The notes: generated by a model from the sequence alone, not told the origin. DNA of 64,000 bases from Mangrovicella endophytica (GCF_002893625.1 NZ_PKMZ01000005.1:186001-250000); one strand, 5' to 3'. Counted from the stretch's first letter, positions 49,125-58,795 are shown. Program-made: numbers and translations.

Positions 49125-51182
49125 ATGAAAGAAAGCGGCGCCCGGATCGGCATCGACGTCGGCGGTACCTTCACCGACTTCGTGCTGTCGGATCCCCGAG
49201 ATGGCAGCCTCGTCTACTACAAGGAGCCGTCGACCCCGGATGAGCCGTCGCGCGCCCTGATCGAGGGGCTGCGTGCGCTGTTGGCGAAGGCGGACCTCAA
49301 GGCCAGCGACGTCGGCGCGCTGATGCACGGCACGACGATCGGCCTCAACGCCATCATTCAGCGTCGCGGCGCCACCATTGCGCTCGTCGTCAGCGAAGGC
49401 TTCCGGGACATCCTGGAGATCGCCCGCAGCCGGATGCCGTCCTCATTCGACTTCCATGCCGCCAAGGAGGAGCCGCTCGTCCCGCGCTTTCGCGTCGTAG
49501 AGATCGCGGCGCGTTTCGCCTCGAACGGATCGGCGACATCGACGCCGGACGCCGGCGAGATCGAGCGCGTCGCAGCCGAACTGAAGGCGATGGGCGTCGA
49601 TGCGGCGGCGCTGGTGCTGCTCAATGGCTATGCGGCGCCAGAGACCGAAATATCCATCGCGGAAAAGCTGTCGGCAGCATCGGGCGGCCTGTCGATCACC
49701 TCGGCCGCGGCGATCTGGCCGGAGATCCGGGAGTATGAGCGGGCGCTGGTCGCCTGCCTCAACGCCTATATCCAGCCGCTGATGCATCGCTACTTCGCCG
49801 AGCTCGATCGCGGGCTGAAGGCGGACGGCGTCACAGCGCCGATCCTCGTCACCGCGTCGAACGGCGGCTCGCTCAGCCTTGCCTCGGCCGCCGAACGCCC
49901 TGTCGACACGATCCTGTCCGGGCCGGCCTCCGGCGTCATGGCGGCGGCGCGGCTGGCCGCCGGTGCCGGTGTCGGCGGCATCATCACCTTCGACATGGGC
50001 GGCACCTCGTCCGACATCGCGGTCGCCAGTTCCGGCAAACCCGAGCTTGCAACCCGCACGGATATCGGCGGTCTGCCGCTGGTGTTGCCGGTCGTTGACG
50101 TCTCAGCGATCGGGGCCGGCGGCGGCTCCATCGTCTGGGTCGACGACCACGGCGTCCTGAAGGTCGGGCCGCAGAGCGCCGGCGCCTCACCGGGCCCCGT
50201 CTCCTATGGGCGCGGCGGCACAGAGCCGGCCGTGACCGACTGCTATCTTGCGCTCGGCTTCATCGATCCGGCCGGCTTCCTCGGTGGCCGGATGAAGCTC
50301 GATGCGGCCGCAGCCTCGCAGGCACTCGGCGCCATTGGTGCGCGCATCGGCATCACCGGTGTGGATATCGCGGCAAAGGCTGCGGAAGGGGCTCTGGCGG
50401 TGACCACCGCCGGCATGGCCACTGAGCTCTACAAGTCGCTGGCCTCACGCGGCCTCGACCCCGCCAGCTTCGCGCTGGTGCCGTTCGGCGGAGCCGGGCC
50501 GACGCAGGCCAATCTCCTGGCGGAAGAGGCCGGCATCGGCCGCGTCGTCATCCCGCCGGCCGCCGGCACCTTCTGTGCGCTTGGCGCCGCCGCCGCAGAT
50601 CTGAGGCGCGACTTCGTGCGCAGCATCCGTCGGCCGCTGAGTGCAGAGACGATCGGTGCGCTGGGCACGATCTTCGCGGCGCTTTCCGCCGAGGGCAGCC
50701 AGTGGCTCGACGCCGAGGGCGAGATGAGCGAGGCGCGCCGCCAGGAGCGCGCGGCCGACATGCGCTATGCCGGCCAGGCCTACGAGCTGCGGGTCGTGCT
50801 CGACGACGGCGAGCTCGCCATGGAACGCGTCGCCGAGGCGTTCCACCGGGAGCACGAGCGCATTTACGGTTTCCGTGATCCGGATGCCGAGATCGAGATC
50901 GGCACGGTGCGCCTCGCCGTCATCGGCGTCACGGCGGATCTGGCGCAATCCGATATCCCGGTCGGGCAGGGGGTGCCGCAGCAGAAGTCCAAGCGGCCGC
51001 TGTTTCGCGGTGGCGCCTGGCTCGATGCCGCCGTCTACGATCGCACCGCGCTCGGCGCCGGCGACCGCCTGAGCGGCCCTGCAATCATCGAGCAGGAGGA
51101 CACGACGACCATCGTCCTGCCGGGCTGGTCGGCGCATGTCGACCGCACCGGCAACCTGCATCTGGAACGAGGCGCGGCATGA
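49125..51182 (+). CDS. hyuA: Hydantoinase/oxoprolinase-family subunit A
   Basis: The 685-aa protein has the actin-like ATP-binding fold of HyuA/OplA: N-terminal IGIDVGGTFTDFVLSDP, MHGTTIGLNAIIQRRGATIA, TILSGPASGVMAAARLAAGA and FDMGGTSSDIAVASSGKPEL, then IGAGGGSIVWVD. HyuA and HyuB together open cyclic amides (N-methylhydantoin, 5-oxoproline, related lactams) with ATP. It overlaps hyuB by 4 bp (ATGA), as expected for the two subunits. The specific lactam is not evident. Confidence 0.93.
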   Translation: MKESGARIGIDVGGTFTDFVLSDPRDGSLVYYKEPSTPDEPSRALIEGLRALLAKADLKASDVGALMHGTTIGLNAIIQRRGATIALVVSEGFRDILEIARSRMPSSFDFHAAKEEPLVPRFRVVEIAARFASNGSATSTPDAGEIERVAAELKAMGVDAAALVLLNGYAAPETEISIAEKLSAASGGLSITSAAAIWPEIREYERALVACLNAYIQPLMHRYFAELDRGLKADGVTAPILVTASNGGSLSLASAAERPVDTILSGPASGVMAAARLAAGAGVGGIITFDMGGTSSDIAVASSGKPELATRTDIGGLPLVLPVVDVSAIGAGGGSIVWVDDHGVLKVGPQSAGASPGPVSYGRGGTEPAVTDCYLALGFIDPAGFLGGRMKLDAAAASQALGAIGARIGITGVDIAAKAAEGALAVTTAGMATELYKSLASRGLDPASFALVPFGGAGPTQANLLAEEAGIGRVVIPPAAGTFCALGAAAADLRRDFVRSIRRPLSAETIGALGTIFAALSAEGSQWLDAEGEMSEARRQERAADMRYAGQAYELRVVLDDGELAMERVAEAFHREHERIYGFRDPDAEIEIGTVRLAVIGVTADLAQSDIPVGQGVPQQKSKRPLFRGGAWLDAAVYDRTALGAGDRLSGPAIIEQEDTTTIVLPGWSAHVDRTGNLHLERGAA

Positions 51183-53158
51183 AGCTCGATCCCGTCACTC
51201 TCGCCATCCTCGGCAACAAGCTCGCCGCCATCAGCGAAGAGATGTGCCTGACGCTGCAGCGCACCGGGCGCACGCTCTACGTCAAGGAAACGGCCGACTT
51301 CGCCTGCGCGCTCGCCGGTCTCGACGGCCGCTTCTTCGCCTATCCGCGCTCGATCGGCGTTTCCGGCTTCGTCGGGCTCGAATGCGCGCCGGCCATCGCG
51401 GCGGTCGGCGAGCTCGAGCCGGGCGACGTGATCCTCACCAACGATCCCTACCGCTCTGAAGGGTTGGCGACGCATCTGCCCGACCTTCACATGATCGAGC
51501 CCTATTTTCATGAGGGCCGCATCGTCGCCTATGGCTGGTGCTTCGTGCACTGTTCCGACGTCGGCGGGCGCGTGCCCTCCAGCATCTCGCCGCTGAACAC
51601 CGAGATCTATCAGGAAGGCCTGCGCATCCCGCCGGTCAAGCTGATGAAGCGGGGCGAGATGTCGCCGGAGGTCCGGCTCTTCCTCGACGCCAACAGCCGC
51701 ACGCCGGACGCCAATATGGGCGACATCCGCGCCATGCTGGCGGCGCTGACGGCCGGCCGCCGGCGCCTGGAGCAGACGATCGCCCAGCACGGCAGCGATA
51801 CTGTCGTCACCGCGTCGGAAGATCTCGTCGCCTATGCAACGGCGAAGGCGCGGGACGTCATCGCCCGCGTGCCGAACGGCACCTACGCCTTCGACGACTA
51901 TCTTGACGACGATGCGGCGACGCGCCTGCCGGTACGGGTGGCGCTGGCGGCGACCTTCGAGGATGGCACGGTGCATCTCGATTTCACCGGCACTGACCCG
52001 CAGGTGGCGACCGCGATGAACGTGCCCTCGCGCGGCCGGCCGCATGCCTGGCTGACCCTGCGCGTGCTCGCCCTCGTCAGCACGCTGGACCCGACGGCGC
52101 CGCTCAATGTCGGGCTGCTCGGGCCGGTTCGCATCACCGCGCCGAAGGGCTCGCTGGTGAACCCGGAGGAGCCGGCGGCCACCGGCGTGCGCCATGCCGC
52201 CGCGATCCGCGTCAACGATGTCCTCAACGGTGCGTTCGGGCGGGCGCTGCCGCAGGTGATGCCGGCCGCCTCGTCGGGCACCGTCATTCCCGTCGTCATG
52301 GCCGAGCCGGACGGGCGCGGCGGACGGCGCGTCCAGGTGGTCGAGCCGATGATCGGCGGCACCGGCGCTCGCTCCGGGCGCGACGGCGTCGACGGCCGCG
52401 ACAGCGGCATCTCCAATCTTGCCAACAATCCGGTCGAGACCGTCGAGGCCGAGATGGGCGTCGAGATCCTGCGCTACGCCCTGCGCCCCGACTCCGGCGG
52501 CGCCGGCGAGTGGCGCGGCGGCTGCGGCATGGAACTGACCTTCCGCGTTCTCACCGACGGCACCAACGTCCTCGGCCGCGGCATGGAGCGGCTGCTCTTC
52601 CGCCCCTGGGGGTCGAACGGCGGCAAGCCGGGACGGCCGGCGGAGCTGATCGTCAATCGCGGCACGCCCGCCGAGCGGCGGCTCGGCAAGATCGACGTCC
52701 TCGAGGTCAATGCCGGCGACACCGTCACCTTCCTGACGCCGGGCGCCGGCGGCTGGGGTGACCCGACCCGGCGCGACCCGGAGGCGGTCGCACGCGACGT
52801 GAAGAACGGTTTCGTGACGGGCGAGGGCGCTGCCGCCGAATACGGCGTCGTGATCACGAATGGCACGGTGGATGTCCCCGCGACCGAACGCGCACGGCAG
52901 GCCATGGCCAGCAGCAACAGCGCGATCCAGTCGGGGCCGGAGCGGGAAGCCTGGGACAGCGTCTTCGCGCGCGACGGCATGGATCGCCTGAACCGCGCTC
53001 TCGTCACGCTTCCCACCTCGATCCGGCAGCGGCGCCGGCGCGAAATCTTCGCCAGCGTGCTCGATGATCTCCCGCCGGAGTTCCCGCGCGGGAGCCTCAG
53101 TGAGGACGCGCTTCAAGCAGCCCGCCGCCGTTTCGACACGGCGCTTGGGACACTCTGA
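51179..53158 (+). CDS. hyuB: Hydantoinase/oxoprolinase-family subunit B
   Basis: The 659-aa partner of HyuA begins LDPVTLAILGNKLAAISEEM and has DVILTNDPYRSEGLATHLPD followed by YGWCFVHCSDVGGRVPSSIS, LDFTGTDPQVATAMNVPSRG, MIGGTGARSGRDGVDGRDSG and VEILRYALRPDSGGAGEWRG with FLTPGAGGWGDP. These are the conserved blocks of the HyuB/OplB family, including metal-site histidine and aspartate residues. It is larger than many HyuB proteins because of a C-terminal extension of about 90 residues after GWGDPTRRDP. Confidence 0.93.
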   Translation: MKLDPVTLAILGNKLAAISEEMCLTLQRTGRTLYVKETADFACALAGLDGRFFAYPRSIGVSGFVGLECAPAIAAVGELEPGDVILTNDPYRSEGLATHLPDLHMIEPYFHEGRIVAYGWCFVHCSDVGGRVPSSISPLNTEIYQEGLRIPPVKLMKRGEMSPEVRLFLDANSRTPDANMGDIRAMLAALTAGRRRLEQTIAQHGSDTVVTASEDLVAYATAKARDVIARVPNGTYAFDDYLDDDAATRLPVRVALAATFEDGTVHLDFTGTDPQVATAMNVPSRGRPHAWLTLRVLALVSTLDPTAPLNVGLLGPVRITAPKGSLVNPEEPAATGVRHAAAIRVNDVLNGAFGRALPQVMPAASSGTVIPVVMAEPDGRGGRRVQVVEPMIGGTGARSGRDGVDGRDSGISNLANNPVETVEAEMGVEILRYALRPDSGGAGEWRGGCGMELTFRVLTDGTNVLGRGMERLLFRPWGSNGGKPGRPAELIVNRGTPAERRLGKIDVLEVNAGDTVTFLTPGAGGWGDPTRRDPEAVARDVKNGFVTGEGAAAEYGVVITNGTVDVPATERARQAMASSNSAIQSGPEREAWDSVFARDGMDRLNRALVTLPTSIRQRRRREIFASVLDDLPPEFPRGSLSEDALQAARRRFDTALGTL

Positions 53159-53200
53159 CTTCTCCAGCAGCCCACCTCAGTCCCTCAAGGAGACAGGCCG

Positions 53201-54250
53201 ATGCGAAATTTGACGAGACGTAGCATTCTGGGCGCCGGCACCGTGATGGGCGCCGGGCTTCTGACCGGCGGCTTCCCGCGCTTCGCCGGCGCCCAGGCCA
53301 AGGAAATCACCGTCACCGCTTTCGGCGGCGTCTGGGAGGAGGCGGTGCGCACCTGCTTCGTCGCGCCCTTTGAGCAGAAGACCGGCGCCAAGGCCAATGT
53401 CTCGCTCGGCGGCCCGCCGCAGTGGCTGGCGCAGGTCGAGGCCGATCCGCAGGACCCTCCGGTCGACGTGCTGATCATGACTCCGGATCTGGCGCTCTCG
53501 GCCGCGAAGGCCGATCTCGTCGACGATTTCACGGTCGCCAACCTGCCGAACCTTGCCAAGACGCCGCAGGAGCTGACGGACTCCGTTGCCGGCAAGGGCA
53601 CCATCTTCGACTACGGCGTCGGCGGCATCACGTTCAACAAGGAAACGGTTTCGCAGCCGCCGAAGTCCTTCCATGAGTTCGTCGACCGCGTGTCCAAGGG
53701 CGAGTTCGTCGCCTCTGTGCCGTCGATCAGCTACGCCGTGACCCCGATCATGCTGATCTGGGCGATGGCCAAGGCGCTTGGCGGTGGCGTCGACAATGTC
53801 GATCCGTTCTTCGAAGCCATGGCGAAGATGAAGGACAATCTCGTCTTCTGGGGCGCCCCGAACGACTTCTTCAATCAGATGAGCTCCGGTGAAGCCGACG
53901 TCGGCATCTATTTCGACGGCCGGACCTGGAATCACTACGACAGCGGCGCGACCTGGATCGACTTCCTCAATCCGGAAGAGGGCGGCTCGCTGAACGGCGT
54001 CGCGGTGCAGAAGCCGAAGAATGCCGACCCGCTGGCCTGGACCTACATCAACGAGATCCTGGATGCCCGCAACCAGGAGAAGTTTGCCGACATCATGAAC
54101 TACGGCGTGACCAACACGGACGTGAAGTACAGCGAGAAGCTGAACGGCCGCATCACGCCCTGGCAGAAGACGGCGTTCCCGCCCTACGAGGAGATCGCCA
54201 AGGTCCGCAACGACTGGGTCGATCGCTGGAACCGCGAGATCGGCCGCTAG
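53201..54250 (+). CDS. ABC transporter substrate-binding protein, PotD-like, Tat signal
   Basis: The 349-aa protein has a twin-arginine signal (NLTRRSILGAGTVMGAGLLT) with cleavage likely after FAGAQA. The mature part reads EITVTAFGGVWEEAVRTCFV and contains PPVDVLIMTPDLALSAAKAD and VGIYFDGRTWNHYDSGATW, as in the spermidine/putrescine-type (SBP_bac_8) group. It delivers the operon's substrate to the two permeases that follow. Confidence 0.9.
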   Translation: MRNLTRRSILGAGTVMGAGLLTGGFPRFAGAQAKEITVTAFGGVWEEAVRTCFVAPFEQKTGAKANVSLGGPPQWLAQVEADPQDPPVDVLIMTPDLALSAAKADLVDDFTVANLPNLAKTPQELTDSVAGKGTIFDYGVGGITFNKETVSQPPKSFHEFVDRVSKGEFVASVPSISYAVTPIMLIWAMAKALGGGVDNVDPFFEAMAKMKDNLVFWGAPNDFFNQMSSGEADVGIYFDGRTWNHYDSGATWIDFLNPEEGGSLNGVAVQKPKNADPLAWTYINEILDARNQEKFADIMNYGVTNTDVKYSEKLNGRITPWQKTAFPPYEEIAKVRNDWVDRWNREIGR

Positions 54251-54316
54251 GCCGATGACTCGGCGGCGGATGCCGAGAGGTGTCCGCCGCCTTCGATCCT
54301 CGACGGAGGCGCTGAC

Positions 54317-55186
54317 ATGACCGAGTTCACTCTCCCGATTGCGCCACGCCGGCGGGCGCGTCCGCTCGCCATGCGCTCCGTCTACCTGATCGCGCCGGCG
54401 GCACTGTTCCTTTTGTTCTTCTTCGTTCTGCCGCTCGCCGACAACGCGATGAGGAGCTTCGTCGACGAAGCGACGGGCGCCTTTACGCTGGCCCGCTACG
54501 CCGCCCTGCTCACCGATCCGTTCTACCTCAGGATCATGGGCGAGACGGTGCTCCTGTCGGCCGGCGTGACCGTGATCTCGCTGATCATCGGCTACCCCGT
54601 CGCCTATTTCCTGGTGCGCAAGGCCGGACGGTGGTCGGCCCTGGTGATCTTCCTCCTGATCGCGCCGCTGCTGACCTCGATCATCATGCGCACCTTCGGC
54701 TGGCAGGTCCTCTTCGCGCGCAAGGGGCTCGTCAACAACCTCCTGGTGAACCAGCTCGGCCTTCTCGAGCAGCCGCTTCGCCTCACCAACTCCGTCGAGA
54801 TCACCATCGCGGCGCTGGTGCACGTCCTGGTGCCGTTGATGGTGCTGTCGATCACCTCGGTTCTGCAGGGCATTGACCGGCGCCTGGAGGAGTCGGCCCA
54901 GATCCTCGGCGCGAACCGCCTGCGCACCTTCTGGGAGGTGACGCTGCCATTGTCGCTTGACGGCATCGGCACCGGCGCGATCCTCGTCTTCATGATTGCC
55001 AACGGCTCGTTCGTCACGCTGGTCCTGCTCGGCGGCGGCCTGCAGACGCTGCCCTTGATGATCTACCAGCAGTTCAACACGACGCGCGATTTCGGCATGG
55101 CCAGCGCGATGAGCATGATCCTACTCGTCATCGCCATCGCCTGCCTGTGGCTGCAGTTGCGCATCGTGCGCCGCAGGGGAGCCTGA
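54317..55186 (+). CDS. ABC transporter permease, PotB-like
   Basis: The 289-aa inner membrane protein has about six membrane segments and the EAA loop EESAQILGANRLRTFWEVTL. The first segment is VYLIAPAALFLLFFFVLPLA. It pairs with the next permease, whose start is 3 bp after this stop. Confidence 0.92.
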   Translation: MTEFTLPIAPRRRARPLAMRSVYLIAPAALFLLFFFVLPLADNAMRSFVDEATGAFTLARYAALLTDPFYLRIMGETVLLSAGVTVISLIIGYPVAYFLVRKAGRWSALVIFLLIAPLLTSIIMRTFGWQVLFARKGLVNNLLVNQLGLLEQPLRLTNSVEITIAALVHVLVPLMVLSITSVLQGIDRRLEESAQILGANRLRTFWEVTLPLSLDGIGTGAILVFMIANGSFVTLVLLGGGLQTLPLMIYQQFNTTRDFGMASAMSMILLVIAIACLWLQLRIVRRRGA

Positions 55187-55189
55187 GCC

Positions 55190-55996
55190 ATGCGCCGCAA
55201 CCAGTCGAGCCTGCCGGACGTGGCGCTCCTCGCCTTCGTCGTCCTGTTCTTCGTCTTCATGCTGGCGCCGATCCTCGTCGTGGTGGTCGTCTCCTTCACC
55301 TCCGCCGGCTTCGTCGCGTTCCCCATTCCGGGCTGGTCGACGAAGTGGTTTGCCCGCATCTTCGAGTACCGGCCGTTCATTGACGCCCTGATCGTCAGCA
55401 TCGAGGTGGCGATCGGCGCGACGCTGCTTTCCTGCCTGCTCGGCGTGCCGGCCTGCCTGTATTTGGCGCGCTCTCGCGCCAAATGGGCGAATGCGGTGAT
55501 GACCTTCCTCTTGTCGCCGCTCTCGATGCCGATGATCGTCATCGGTTTCGCCTCTTTGTTCTTCCTCTCGGCGATCGGCATCGGCGTCTCCTTCACCGCA
55601 CTGCTGATCGCCCATACGGTGGTCTGCCTGCCTTACGTCCTGCGCACCGTCGCGGGGGTCTATGCCGGCCTGCCGCGCTCCTATGAGGAGGCTGCGGCGA
55701 TCCTCGGCGCCAGCCCACTGGCGGTGTTCTGGCATGTGACGCTGCCGCTGATCCGGCCGGGCATCATGGCCGGCTCGCTGTTCTCCTTCCTGACCTCCTT
55801 CGACAACCTGCCGATCAGCTACTTCTTCGGCAGCGCCGACACGAACACGCTGCCGGTGGTGATGCTGAGCTATCTCGAGCATCAGTTCGACCCGTCGGTC
55901 GCGGCGCTGAGCACGCTGCAGCTTCTGCTCGCCGTCATCGCGCTGATCGTCGTCGACCGCATCTACGGCATCGACAGGATGACGGTCTCCTCGTGA
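55190..55996 (+). CDS. ABC transporter permease, PotC-like
   Basis: The 268-aa permease has segments VALLAFVVLFFVFMLAPILV and FLLSPLSMPMIVIGFASLFF, and the EAA loop EEAAAILGASPLAVFWHVTL. It is the second half of the importer channel. The stop overlaps the start of the glyoxalase-like gene. Confidence 0.92.
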   Translation: MRRNQSSLPDVALLAFVVLFFVFMLAPILVVVVVSFTSAGFVAFPIPGWSTKWFARIFEYRPFIDALIVSIEVAIGATLLSCLLGVPACLYLARSRAKWANAVMTFLLSPLSMPMIVIGFASLFFLSAIGIGVSFTALLIAHTVVCLPYVLRTVAGVYAGLPRSYEEAAAILGASPLAVFWHVTLPLIRPGIMAGSLFSFLTSFDNLPISYFFGSADTNTLPVVMLSYLEHQFDPSVAALSTLQLLLAVIALIVVDRIYGIDRMTVSS

Positions 55997-56646
55997 TGAT
56001 GCGCCTGGCGCTCGATCATGTGGTGCTGCTCGTCGCCGATCTGGGTGCCGCCGGTGCAGGTTTCGAAGCCGCCGGCTTCACCGTCACGCCGACGACGCAT
56101 CACAGTTCGGAAATGGGCACGGCCAATTGCTGCGTGATGCTGGAGGGCCGCTACATCGAGCTCCTCTCCGTCGTCGCGAACACGCCTGCCAATGCCGGCT
56201 GGCGCGCCTTGATGGCAGCCGGCGGTGGTCTGCGCGGCGTCGCCCTGCAGTCCGATGACCTCAATCAGACGTCCGCGGAACTCTCGCTGAAGGGTATCGC
56301 GGCGGAGACGCCGCGCAGCTTTTCGCGGGCGACCGGCGAGGGCGAGCTGAGATTCTCCGTGATGCGAGTGGACCGGATGGAAACGCCGGGCCTGCAGGTG
56401 CTCTATTGCCATCATCATACGTCGGAGCTCGTCTGGCGCCCGCAATGGTGTCGCCATGCCAATGGCGCTCAAAGCCTCGAAGCCGTCGAGACAGCGGCTG
56501 CGCCGGCGCTGCAGCGCTTCGCGGGCGGCGAGGGGATCGGCCTGACAGCCGGGACGGTGGACCGGCTGCGGATCGTCGGCAATCAGAACACCTGCCACGA
56601 CCTGCGGGCGAGCTGCGGCGTCATGGTGGATCTGGTGGCGCCATGA
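55993..56646 (+). CDS. Glyoxalase-like (VOC superfamily) protein
   Basis: The 217-aa protein begins LALDHVVLLVADLGAAGAGF with EAAGFTVTPTTHHSSEMGTA, NCCVMLEGRYIELLSVVANT and CHHHTSELVWRPQW, the first-module layout of Glyoxalase_3-type VOC proteins. The His in LDHVVL and the Glu in YIELLS are the usual metal ligands. Start GTG 55993 or ATG 55996, both overlapping the permease stop. It may act on a ring-opened or keto intermediate of the pathway; nothing more specific can be said. Confidence 0.8.
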   Translation: MMMRLALDHVVLLVADLGAAGAGFEAAGFTVTPTTHHSSEMGTANCCVMLEGRYIELLSVVANTPANAGWRALMAAGGGLRGVALQSDDLNQTSAELSLKGIAAETPRSFSRATGEGELRFSVMRVDRMETPGLQVLYCHHHTSELVWRPQWCRHANGAQSLEAVETAAAPALQRFAGGEGIGLTAGTVDRLRIVGNQNTCHDLRASCGVMVDLVAP

Positions 56647-57932
56647 CCAGCTGGCCGTCCGATGCACCGTCCAGCCTGTGGCGGCAGCTGTCAGCTGAGA
56701 GCTTCGATGCCGAGCCGCTGACGCGCGAGATCGCCTGCGATGTCGCCGTCGTCGGCGGGGGCATCTCAGGCCTTGCCACGGCGATCGAGCTGGCGCGGCG
56801 GGGCAAGTCCGTCGCGCTTCTGGAAGCGGCCCGGATCGGCGCCGGCGCCTCCGGCCGCGCCAACGGACAGGTCATCCCGGCGCTGACGCGGCATGGCCCG
56901 AACGCCATTCGCGCCCTGTGGCCGGGCGAATCCGGCGAGCGCTTCCTGCGCATGGTTGCCGGCGGTGCCGACGTCCTGTTCGGTCTCGTCGAGCGCTACG
57001 GCATCGACTGCGATGCACGGCGGACCGGCTGGCTGCAGCCGGCCCATACCCCGGGGCGCGCGAAACGCGTAGCTGCTCTCGCGAGCCAATGGGCGGCGGT
57101 CGGAGCGCCGACCAGCGCGCTCTCCGCCGCTGAAATGCGGCAGCACACGGGTGCCGAGGGTTACCAAGGCGGCTGGCGCCATGCCGGCGGCGGCCACATC
57201 AATCCGTATGCCTTCACGCTGGGCCTTGCCCGCGGCGCGTCGGATGAGGGGGTTGCCGTCTTCGAGCACAGCCCGGCTCTGTCGCTGCGACGCGATACCT
57301 TCGGATGGCGGGTGCAAACACCATCCGGCACGGTGCGGGCCGCCCATGTCGTTCTCGCGACCGCCGCCCATACCGGCACCCTTTGGCCGGAGCTGCGGCG
57401 CAGCATCGTGCCGGTCACCTCCTATCAGGCGGCAACGGAACCGCTGGGTGCGGCAGCCGAAGCCATCCTGCCTTTCGACGAGGCGCTGTCCGACACGCGG
57501 ATGGACCTGCGGTACCTGCGCAAGGATCGGGACGGGCGCATCGTCTCCGGCGGCGCGCTGACCATCCAGGCCGGAGCCGAACGTCGCCTGCCTCAGCTGG
57601 TCCAAAGCCGGCTGCAGGCGATGTTCCCGGCGCTGCCGAGTGGTCCGATGCCGCATGTCTGGGGCGGGCGTATCGCCATGACGGTGGACCGCCTGCCGCG
57701 CCTCCATCGCCGCCCGGACGGGCTGTCGGCCTGGATCGGCTGCAACGGCCGGGGTCTGGCGCTGTGCTGCGCCATGGCCGCGGTGATGGCGGATGCCGTG
57801 GAAGGACGCCCCGATGCCGAGCTGGCGCTTCCGCCGAGCGCGCCTCGGGCCGTGCCGCTTCACCCGCTGGCCGTCCGCAGCGCCCGGCTGATCCTGCCCT
57901 GGTACCGGCTGAAGGACCGCCGCGAGATCTAG
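56643..57932 (+). CDS. FAD-dependent oxidoreductase, DAO family (PuuB/sarcosine oxidase-like)
   Basis: The 429-aa flavoprotein has a dinucleotide-binding motif DVAVVGGGISGLATAIELAR, ending at Glu in LLEAARIGAGASGRANGQVI, and a C-terminal FAD-contact region MTVDRLPRLHRRPDGLSAWI with GCNGRGLALCCAMAA. This resembles gamma-glutamylputrescine oxidase (PuuB) and sarcosine/glycine oxidase types, which oxidise secondary or primary amines. It would suit an N-methyl amino acid released from a hydantoin. It overlaps the VOC gene by 4 bp (ATGA). Confidence 0.87.
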   Translation: MTSWPSDAPSSLWRQLSAESFDAEPLTREIACDVAVVGGGISGLATAIELARRGKSVALLEAARIGAGASGRANGQVIPALTRHGPNAIRALWPGESGERFLRMVAGGADVLFGLVERYGIDCDARRTGWLQPAHTPGRAKRVAALASQWAAVGAPTSALSAAEMRQHTGAEGYQGGWRHAGGGHINPYAFTLGLARGASDEGVAVFEHSPALSLRRDTFGWRVQTPSGTVRAAHVVLATAAHTGTLWPELRRSIVPVTSYQAATEPLGAAAEAILPFDEALSDTRMDLRYLRKDRDGRIVSGGALTIQAGAERRLPQLVQSRLQAMFPALPSGPMPHVWGGRIAMTVDRLPRLHRRPDGLSAWIGCNGRGLALCCAMAAVMADAVEGRPDAELALPPSAPRAVPLHPLAVRSARLILPWYRLKDRREI

Positions 57933-57970
57933 GACGAACGTCCTTTCCGAACGACCACAGGAGTATCCCC

Positions 57971-58648
57971 GTGACCTTTTCCATCGCCGCTCTCGATCGC
58001 GCGTCCGGCATGTTTGGCATTGCCGTGGCAAGCTCCAGCATCGCGGTCGGCAATCGCTGCTCCTGGGCGCGTGCCGGCGTCGGCGCGGTGGCGACGCAGC
58101 ACCGCACCGACATCCGGTCCGGGCCGCTCGGGCTCGACCTCCTGGCGCAGGGCTTCAGCGCTGGCGAGGTCGTCGACATCCTCGTCGCCGGCAGCGAGCA
58201 TCCGGACCTTCGCCAGTTCGCGGTGGTGGATCGCGACGGCCGGACCGCCTTCTTCAACGGGCCGAAGATCGAGTCGATCAACACGACCTTCGAGGGTGAT
58301 GCCTGTGTCGCCTGCGGCAATTTCCTGGCAAACGAAGGCGTGCCCGAGGCAATGGTCCGCGGCTACGCGGGCTCCAGTGCCACGATCTTCGCCGAGCGCC
58401 TCCTCGACGGCCTCGACGCCGGCGTTGCGGCCGGCGGCGAGACGCAGATCGCCATGGCCGCGGCACTTCTGATCGTCGATCGGCAGGCTTGGCCGCTCGT
58501 CGACCTGCGCGTCGATTTCGAGCGCGATCCGGAGATCAAGCTGCGCGCCCTGTGGGGCTCCTACAAGCCGCTCGTCGAGCGCTTCGTGACGCAGGTCCTG
58601 CGTCCGGCCGAGCTGAAGCCGCTGATCAACTCCGCCCTGACGGTCTGA
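57971..58648 (+). CDS. DUF1028 family protein (Ntn-hydrolase-like)
   Basis: The 225-aa protein starts at GTG 57971 behind AGGAG, giving MTFSIAALDRASGMFGIAVA, then SSSIAVGNRCSWARAGVGAV and ATQHRTDIRSGPLGLDLL, and ends with WPLVDLRVDFERDPEIKLRA before a helical tail. This is the DUF1028 pattern, placed in the Ntn-hydrolase-like superfamily. The reaction is not established to my knowledge; family members often sit beside amidohydrolases and peptide transporters, so cleavage of an amide or carbamoyl bond is a reasonable guess. It is the last gene of the operon. Confidence 0.85.
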   Translation: MTFSIAALDRASGMFGIAVASSSIAVGNRCSWARAGVGAVATQHRTDIRSGPLGLDLLAQGFSAGEVVDILVAGSEHPDLRQFAVVDRDGRTAFFNGPKIESINTTFEGDACVACGNFLANEGVPEAMVRGYAGSSATIFAERLLDGLDAGVAAGGETQIAMAAALLIVDRQAWPLVDLRVDFERDPEIKLRALWGSYKPLVERFVTQVLRPAELKPLINSALTV

Positions 58649-58763
58649 CTGCCTGACAGGGTGCGGATCGCGCGCTGCCCCGGCTAAGGCCACCGCCTTA
58701 CCCCCCGCGCGCAGTCCCGTCTGTCTGGGGATCTGCGCCCTTGATCGCGCCTGCGGCAATCGC

Positions 58764-58795
58764 AGGACAGGTTCGGCTTCTCCGGAACCTGTCCT
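58764..58795 (+). terminator. Terminator-like hairpin after the hydantoinase operon
   Basis: AGGACAGGTTC (58764-58774) and GAACCTGTCCT (58785-58795) form a perfect 11-bp stem with a 10-nt loop in the 204-bp gap after DUF1028. There is no T tract. Confidence 0.55.

Noticed and set aside
51035-53116. 693-aa open frame antisense to hyuA/hyuB
   Set aside because: Long antisense frames are common in GC-rich genes; composition is Arg/Asp/His-biased and hyuB on the plus strand has clear family motifs.
53177-54823. 548-aa antisense frame across the substrate-binding protein and permease genes
   Set aside because: Shadow frame with biased composition; plus-strand genes are well supported.
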